A stretch of 64,000 nt of DNA from Vicia villosa (lineage: Eukaryota > Streptophyta > Magnoliopsida > Fabales > Fabaceae). Shown in pieces: positions 58,441-64,000 of the stretch (positions are counted from its first letter, which is position 1; each line of letters starts with the position of its first letter). Made by a program: the position numbers and the translations under genes. Below the pieces are notes generated by a model. It did not search any database. It worked only from the letters and a program-made list of their open reading frames with translations, and was not told where the DNA came from. The stretch lies in NCBI RefSeq assembly GCF_029867415.1, contig NC_081182.1, forward strand, positions 47,517,317-47,581,316, written 5' to 3'.

Positions 58441-58667
58441 TTTATTTTTCTGTTTAATTATTACTTGTGTCAAACCCTATTAAGGGATCCGCTGGTTACA
58501 ATTTCCCTCCCCCATATTACTGTTTCTTGCCTTATATTATCTGCGTGGTTAGTAAAATAGGGAGTGGCAACCATGAATTGAATTTAGAATCGCTAATTTA
58601 CAAGATAATATAATTGAATATAATCACGTGATTGGTGCACACACGCACGCTTTTGGGTAACCTCTCT

Positions 58668-58709
58668 GTTGCCTTGTTGCCTGTTGCCTTGTTGCCTGTT
58701 GCCTTGTGT
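58668..58709 (+). repeat. GTTGCCT minisatellite in the Ogre LTR
   Basis: Alternating TGTTGCC and TTGTTGCC, about five to six units. Confidence 0.85.
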
Positions 58710-59226
58710 TTTTTTTGCAGAATAAGCCAAGTCCCTCGAATACGAGGATACCTCAGCCATGTTGCCTCGATAAAAAGGTCACGACCCTAAATGATGCTGC
58801 CTTCGATACACAAATGACCTCGACCCTCGGAAGTTGCCTACGGAAAAAGGCTGAGGTATCTTCTGGTTGCCTAACGAAAATGGCTTATTCTGATTCTTGC
58901 CTTAGACTACCTGCCCTTCTATGGCATGGGACAGTCTCATGGCAAAGGATGCTTCGATGACCCTTCAACCTCCAAACGAAAGGCTTCCTGCCCTCTTATG
59001 GCAAGGATAGACCCTTTCATTCTGAAAGGCTAAAAAGAGACCTATCATCTGAGTTTAAGGTAATTGCCCCTAATTGCCTTGCAATGCTCAAACTTTCATT
59101 ATATTCTTTCTCATAATTTTTCAAAAGGGCTACGCTCATTTACGAGCTAAAGTCCCTATCTCTTTCATCTACATTTTCTAAACAAACGAGCAAGCAAAGC
59201 AATTAAGAGCCCATGGAAAACCATGG

Positions 59227-59259
59227 ATGCAAAGGGTGCCTTACACCTTCCCTTTGCAT
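59227..59259 (+). other. Conserved hairpin near the Ogre LTR 3' end
   Basis: Perfect 10-bp arms ATGCAAAGGG and CCCTTTGCAT with a 13-nt loop TGCCTTACACCTT. The older LTR copy at 53643-53675 has arms ATGTGAGGGG and CCCCTTGCAT, still paired with two wobbles, and a loop of the same length with nearly the same sequence. The copy at about 52842-52872 is more degraded. Confidence 0.8.
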
Positions 59260-59412
59260 AAATTACCCCCCGAACTTAGATTTCTTTAAAAAGGTTTTTT
59301 TCTGTTTCTTTTTGCCTTTCCGAATTTGTTTGGATAAAATAAAAGTCGGTGGCGACTCTTGCTTACCGCGACATTTCGATTAATAAAAAGTCAGTTCACC
59401 GTATTACAGAAC

Positions 59413-59430
59413 TGGCGACTCTGCTGGGGA
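59413..59430 (+). promoter_or_regulatory. Primer-binding site of the young Ogre-type element
   Basis: TGGCGACTCTGCTGGGGA, the tRNA-Arg site characteristic of Ogre/Tat elements, four bases after the LTR end. A partial copy, GTGGCGACTCT, lies about 65 bp upstream inside the LTR (near 59349). Confidence 0.85.
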
Positions 59431-60535
59431 CTTTCCGATAAAAGAGGGGTTACCTTAAAAGTTTAAGATTCACTTAAATGTTTTCTATTGTTTGTTTTGT
59501 TTGTTTTATTTTTCAGGGGCGTTTTGGGAAAATTGAAGGACGAATCCTATTCCCGGATTCAAGAACACCTAAGTTTAGGAGTGGCATAGTCATGGAGGCC
59601 TCTTTCACATATGTGGGAGATGAGTCAATATGAAGTTCACGCTTGAGTTAGGACTCCATAGCATATGCACACCTTTCTCAAATGAGGGAGGTCTATGTAT
59701 GTGTCTGTGGGTGCGCCGGAGCTCAAGGACCTTTAGTTACCCTTAACCCATCCTGGCCTTTAGGAACGTAGTGGGGGGACTACCCTTGACAAATGTTAAG
59801 GACTAGTCGCTACCCGATACTACAATTCAGATAGGTTCTTTCTCAAAGTATCATTGCATGGTGCGAATGCATCATGTCCGAGGGTGCTTTAGAAGGGCTG
59901 ACAATTCTGGATAACTTGTAGAACCCGTTGCTGAAATCTCCTTATCCATAGAAATACCCTTGGGAAGGACACTTGATCAGACTCCATGCAAGCCTTAAGT
60001 CAAAAAATTGTGTGACTTGTGTGACTTGTTTGTGTTTGCTACTAACCTTTGTTCTTTGCAGGTTTTGTTAAAAGGACGTGTTTGCCCTTACTATCTCACA
60101 CTATGCCTAATGAATTGCATTCGCATAACATTCATGACATCATGACATCATAAGCATAACATGATTTAACTAACCCTTTCAAGGATCTTAGGGATTTAGG
60201 GCGCACAATTTTAGGTGCCCTTATCAAAGGTTGATCTCCTAATCAAGGGGCAAGAGGATTTACTTCCCTCTGGCCACATACCTTCCAATTCAGAGATCCA
60301 GTACCTATCAAGGGGCAAGAGGATTTATTTTCCTCTGGCCACGTATCTTCAAATTCAGAAGTATCCTGAATCAGAGGCGATGACCCACTCGATATGGTGA
60401 GCTTGATTCTTAAAGAAGGACGCTTAAAAATGAAAGCCAAGGTTCTTCAGACGAAGCTGTGACTGATTAAATTCCTAAAGTTGCTAACTAAATTCCTTAA
60501 AGATCCTTGAAAACATTTCATTTGCATTCATAACA
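59431..60535 (+). other. Ogre leader region
   Basis: Untranslated leader between primer site and gag. It includes a repeated phrase CAAGGGGCAAGAGGATTTA at 60244 and 60309 (about 65-bp tandem unit). Confidence 0.6.
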
Positions 60536-61745
60536 TTGCATAACAGGTTTCCTATGATGGGTTTCTCATCCTTCCTCGCTGTTTATTTCAGCATCATGAA
60601 TCTCGAACAATCAGTTAAGGATCTTCAAGCTCAAAACACCGAGTTCCAAGCCTTGATTCTGAATTTGTCCAAAGGGCAAGAAGAGCTGAAAGCCATGTTG
60701 ACTAGAAAGAAGAAGAAAAAGGGTAAGAAGACTCGAGTAAAAAAGCTTAGACCAATCTTGCAACTCAGGGATGCTGAAACCTCTGAAGACAGTGATGAGG
60801 ATGAGCAAGATGATAATGCTAGTATCAAAACCGATGCAAAAAGTAACCACGATTCTGCCAAACTCTCTGAAGAAGAAGAGGACTATTACCATGAGGGCGA
60901 ACATCCCGATGACAAATACCAGATGTTAGAAGAGCGTCTGAGAAGTGTGGAAATTCAGAAGGTACCTGGGCTGGATTTTGAAGAGCTTGGACTTGTGCCT
61001 GGGGTCGTTATTCCTCCAAAATCAAAACTCCCGCCTTTGCTAAGTATGATGGAGTCTCTTGTCCTAAACTACACTTGAGGTCTTATGTAAGGAAGATTCA
61101 GCCTCACACTACTGATAAGAGGCTCTGGATCCATTTCTTTCAGGAAAGCTTATCTGGAACTCAACTCGAATGGTATTATCAACTGGAAAGTACCAACATC
61201 CATACCTGGGAAGATTTAGTTGTTGCTTTCTATAAGCAATACCAATATAATTCCGATCTCGCACCAACTCGCATGCAACTACAAAGCATGTCCATGGGAC
61301 CTAAAGAAAGTTTCAAGGAGTATGCTCAAAAGTGGAGAGATCTAGCTGGAAGAGTCAAACCCTCCTTAGCTGACAGAGAATTGGTCGATATATTTATGAG
61401 TACACTGACTGGTCCTTTCTATAGTCATTTATTGGGGAGTTCATCATCTGGATTCACTGAACTCATACTGATTGGGGAACGTGTCGAGAGTGGTATTCGA
61501 AGTGGTAAGATTCAAATGGCTACATCCTTAGGTACTACAAAGAAGCATTCTAATGGGAGGTCAGATTCCAATGTTGTGTATGGGCAGAAAAGTATAAGCC
61601 ATGATCAACCCTCTACTTTTCAAAGTTTCTCATATCAAAGTTTCTCATTTATTTTGAGATACTCATTACATAAACACATGCATCATAACATAAGAAAACT
61701 AACCTCTACTTTTCAGGATACCACTATCTCCATTTACAAGAGTTA
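60536..61745 (+). pseudogene. Ogre-type gag, split by a frameshift
   Basis: First ORF 60536-61078 (180 codons): coiled-coil start MNLEQSVKDLQAQNTEFQAL at 60599, a Lys-rich patch (KKKKKGKKTRVKK) and an acidic Ser/Glu/Asp region. It stops at TGA overlapping the next ORF, 61075-61746, which holds the capsid-like retrotrans_gag domain: DKRLWIHFFQESLSGTQLEW, WEDLVVAFYKQYQYN, ESFKEYAQKWRDLAGRVKP. The two ORFs overlap by 4 bases (ATGA) but lie in different frames. No zinc knuckle, protease or RT follows. It could supply only a capsid-type protein, if expressed at all. Confidence 0.82.
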
Positions 61746-62215
61746 AGTCGACACCTCTGACGGTTCCTTAACAACCTATTTTCAAGTATTAAGTCGATAC
61801 CTTTGACGGTTCCTTAATATATCAAGAGTTAAGTCGACACCTTTGACGGTTCCTTAACGACACACTTCAGATATAAGTCGACACCTTTGACGGTTCCTTA
61901 TACAATCTATCTACATATCTGAGTCGATACCTTTGACGGTGCCTCAATGATATGCTTCAGATATAAGTCGACACCTTTGACGGTTCCTTATACAATCTAT
62001 CTACATATCTGAGTCGATACCTTTGACGGTGCCTCAATGATATGCTTCAAAGTTAAGTCGACACCTTTGACGGTTCCTTAACAACCCACATCAAGAGTTA
62101 AGTCGACACCTTGGACGGTTCCTTAACGACGTATTTCAAATTTAAGTCGATACCTTTGACGGTTCCTTAAATAACCCAACACAGACTTGAGTCGACACCT
62201 TTGACGGTTCCTCAA
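61742..62215 (+). repeat. Array of 11 hairpin-forming tandem repeats
   Basis: Eleven units of about 45 bp, each with a core of about 31 nt: arm, TCGAYACCTTTGACGGTTC (or GGTGC), complementary arm. Core positions: 61742-61772, 61788-61818, 61828-61858, 61872-61902, 61920-61946, 61962-61992, 62010-62036, 62052-62082, 62097-62127, 62140-62172, 62187-62215. Arms read GTTAAG/CTTAAC, ATTAAG/CTTAAT, TATAAG/CTTATA, TGAG/CTCA, TTTAAG/CTTAAA and TTGAG/CTCAA. Units 4-5 and 6-7 form an exact duplication of about 90 bp. The array lies between gag and the purine tract, in the 3' UTR position. Confidence 0.93.
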
Positions 62216-62430
62216 CATTCAAACAAAAAAGAGAAGACGGCAAAAGCAGAAATTTCGCAACAATCCATACTCCAACAACTATCAGATGGCATCTACAAGC
62301 CCATCTCCGACAAAAAGTCCCTACTGCAAATAGGGCAAATTTCTTGGTATTCTAGTGTTCAATCATCTTCCACCTTCAGATACCGACTGGCACACAAACC
62401 ACTCTACATCTTCAGGTTTAAGATAATTGA

Positions 62431-62441
62431 ACAGGGGCAGC
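62431..62441 (+). other. Polypurine tract of the Ogre-type element
   Basis: ACAGGGGCAGC directly precedes the 3' LTR start TGTCATACC. Confidence 0.7.
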
Positions 62442-64000
62442 TGTCATACCCCAAAATTTGCCCACATTATTTCTCTTATTCAAGCTTCAAGTCCATAGGC
62501 AAAAGCTCATAAACACACTCTCCTATACAAAAGCTCTGAACTAGGGTTTGATTAATTCAATGGAAAATCATTGAATCAATGGCTCAAGGTGGTTCCATAG
62601 GGTCACCAACATCCCAAAGTATCTCCATATAAAGTTTCAAGTCAAACAGAGCAAATTTAGTCCCTCAAATCCTGATTAGGTCAACAGTCGACTCTCAAGG
62701 GCAAAACAGTCATTTCAAGTCAATATACAAGATATTTGGTCAACAACATCCTCATAACCCTAAAATCATAATTTGATCAAGGGTTGATCATGATGATGCA
62801 AGGAAAGATCAGAAAAGTCAAAAGTCAAAAGTTACTATTTTGGGCATGAACTGAAAAAGTCAACCAAACTTTGAAAATTCACCAAATATTCATACTTCAT
62901 CAGAAAAATTCCCACCAAAGCTCGTTTTGAAGGGAATTCATTCCTCTATCCAATGGCCCAAGAATTAGAGCTCATAGGTCAATGGTTTAAGAGATATGGC
63001 TTCATACATTATAGGTCCTTTTCAAAAGTCAACAGAGAGACACTTTTTTTAAAAGGACATAAAATGAGAATGGAAAATGATTTTGATATGGGACCAAAGA
63101 CATTGGTTAGGGGACTCTCCAAGGTTTCTAAAATGTCTTAGAACACTTCCATACCTCAAAAATTGAGGGAGATAGGCCTTGTCAAAGTTAGATAATTTTG
63201 GAGAGAAAAATGTGAAGGAACTTGAAAATGGGCCTAAGCTTTTGAGATCCAAACTTGTTTCTTATGACATTGAGAGCCCATAAATAAATTTCCACGAATT
63301 TACTTGAATTATGTGATTTATTATGAATTTTTATTCATATTAAAAGGAATTTAAAATCAAAATAAATCATATAACTGCAAAAATTTGATTTGATTCTATT
63401 ATTAACCACTTCCAATCACCAATTAATTCATATATTCAGTAAAAATTCGTGCAAAAAGAGATTGATTCAATAGAGATTGAAATTGAGCCAAAATTGGAAA
63501 GGAAGGGAAGAAAATTTCAATCAAATTTCCAAGGTTGCAAATATTAGATTCAAATGGATTCTCTCCATATTTGTTAACCTATTTCATTCACCTATAAGTA
63601 GTAAACAAATCCAGAACCCTAGGGCACGAGGTCTGCAGCCAAAGAAAGTGAAATCGAGCTCAAGAATTCACAAAAATCTCAAACAACAAATCTCAATTGC
63701 GAACCAATTCAAGGCCTCTAATCAATCTCAACTCATTCCTGGATCATCACTGAGTGCATCCCAATCGTTTTCGGGCATTGAAACATCAAGAACAAGCACT
63801 GTGAGTCTCTTTTTGGCCGAATCGTATTTTACTTCGATTACATGATTTCACGCATCCATTCTCAAATATAATTGCATATTTATGTTTAGCATGATTTGTT
63901 TATCGTTTCTGGATGATTGGAGGCATTATCATGTCGTTATGAGTATGATACCATATTAGGGCATAAAGCTCCAATTTGGGGTTTTTGCATATAAGCAAAA
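62442..64000 (+). repeat. 3' LTR of the young Ogre-type element, cut by window end
   Basis: Nearly identical to 55669-57227. Differences seen: A/G at 55918, C/A at 55998, C/T at 56193, G/A near 56433, T/C near 56606 and T/C near 57027 (positions in the 5' LTR, approximate to a base or two). The remaining about 2.2 kb is expected outside the window. Confidence 0.93.

Larger units (their letters stand above)
55669..59408 (+). repeat. 5' LTR of a young Ogre-type element
   Basis: TGTCATACCCCAAAATTTGC at the start, GTATTACA at the end, 3740 bp. The first 1559 bp align to 62442-64000 at a constant offset of 6773 with no indel and about six substitutions that I could see. ORFs inside (56180-56368, 56704-57072) are repeated in the 3' LTR and are LTR sequence. 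Confidence 0.93.
55669..64000 (+). mobile_element. Young non-autonomous Ogre-type (Tat) LTR retrotransposon
   Basis: Complete 5' LTR, Ogre-type tRNA-Arg primer site, gag-like ORF, a short non-coding region, an array of hairpin-forming repeats, a purine tract (AACAGGGGCAG) and the start of the 3' LTR at 62442. The internal part is only about 3.03 kb; protease, RT, RNase H and integrase are absent, whereas full Ogres carry a long ORF1, pol and often ORF3. The 3' LTR continues beyond the window, so the target duplication cannot be checked; the left flank is CAAAG. Confidence 0.92.

Noticed and set aside
61742..62215. CRISPR-like repeat/spacer appearance
   Set aside because: The repeats vary, the spacers are short and repeated, the host is a plant nuclear genome, and the array lies inside a retrotransposon.

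Overview
This window is nuclear DNA from a flowering plant, very probably a papilionoid legume of the Pisum/Vicia/Lathyrus/Trifolium/Medicago group. The evidence is intron-bearing plant genes on an AT-rich background, several Ogre-type (Ty3/gypsy Tat) LTR modules, and a dense, nested set of LTR retrotransposons, MITEs and Helitrons. The species call is an inference. There are no bacterial-type operons and no convincing tRNA gene.

Only two host genes look intact, both on the minus strand. One is a three-exon pectin methylesterase with an N-terminal inhibitor domain (7660-11061, 597 aa predicted). The other is a four-exon 2-oxoglutarate/Fe(II) dioxygenase (42700-44017, 348 aa predicted). Two small GRF-type zinc-finger pseudogenes (16556-16948 and about 37434-37850), a MULE-type transposase pseudogene (35741-36480) and a Transposase_28-like ORF remnant (about 28200-30740) complete the recognisable non-LTR coding content.

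Layout: 1-1040, decayed LINE. 1041-4545, decayed Ty1/copia element no. 1 inserted into it. 5098-7612, a non-autonomous Helitron filled with tandem repeats. 7660-11172, the pectinesterase gene. 11856 to about 16375, copia element no. 2 (minus), itself interrupted by a solo LTR (12687-13270, perfect target duplication) and by a three-LTR Cassandra element (13521-14560, perfect target duplication). 16380-20424, a GRF pseudogene, a Stowaway MITE, a solo-LTR-like segment and a second Helitron terminus. 20945-23436, two GC-richer hAT-type MITEs, one holding a near-perfect palindromic Stowaway. 23534-28172, copia element no. 3 with both LTRs. 28180-31575, the Transposase_28-like remnant and unassigned DNA. 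31816-32367, Stowaway inside Stowaway. 33256-34919, three hAT-type MITEs nested one inside the other. 35741-37850, MULE and GRF pseudogenes. 37961-40160, a 2.2-kb solo LTR with a perfect 5-bp target duplication and a hAT MITE inside it. 42700-44017, the dioxygenase gene. 44270-47452, MITEs, AT-rich repeats and a hairpin-rich inverted-repeat element. 49613-52130, LTR plus integrase tail of a Tekay/Del-like chromovirus. 52133-53790, older Ogre-type LTR ends. About 54900-55668, a copia gag fragment. From 55669, a young, pol-less Ogre-type element whose second LTR runs off the window.

The most unusual signal is at 61742-62215, just upstream of the 3' LTR of the young Ogre element. Eleven tandem units each carry a short inverted repeat, and the arms change in a compensating way from unit to unit. 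This points to a conserved stem-loop array rather than an ordinary minisatellite. Similar compensating palindromes occur at the 3' end of the Ogre-type LTRs, in the 2.2-kb solo LTR, and in the 47-kb inverted-repeat element.
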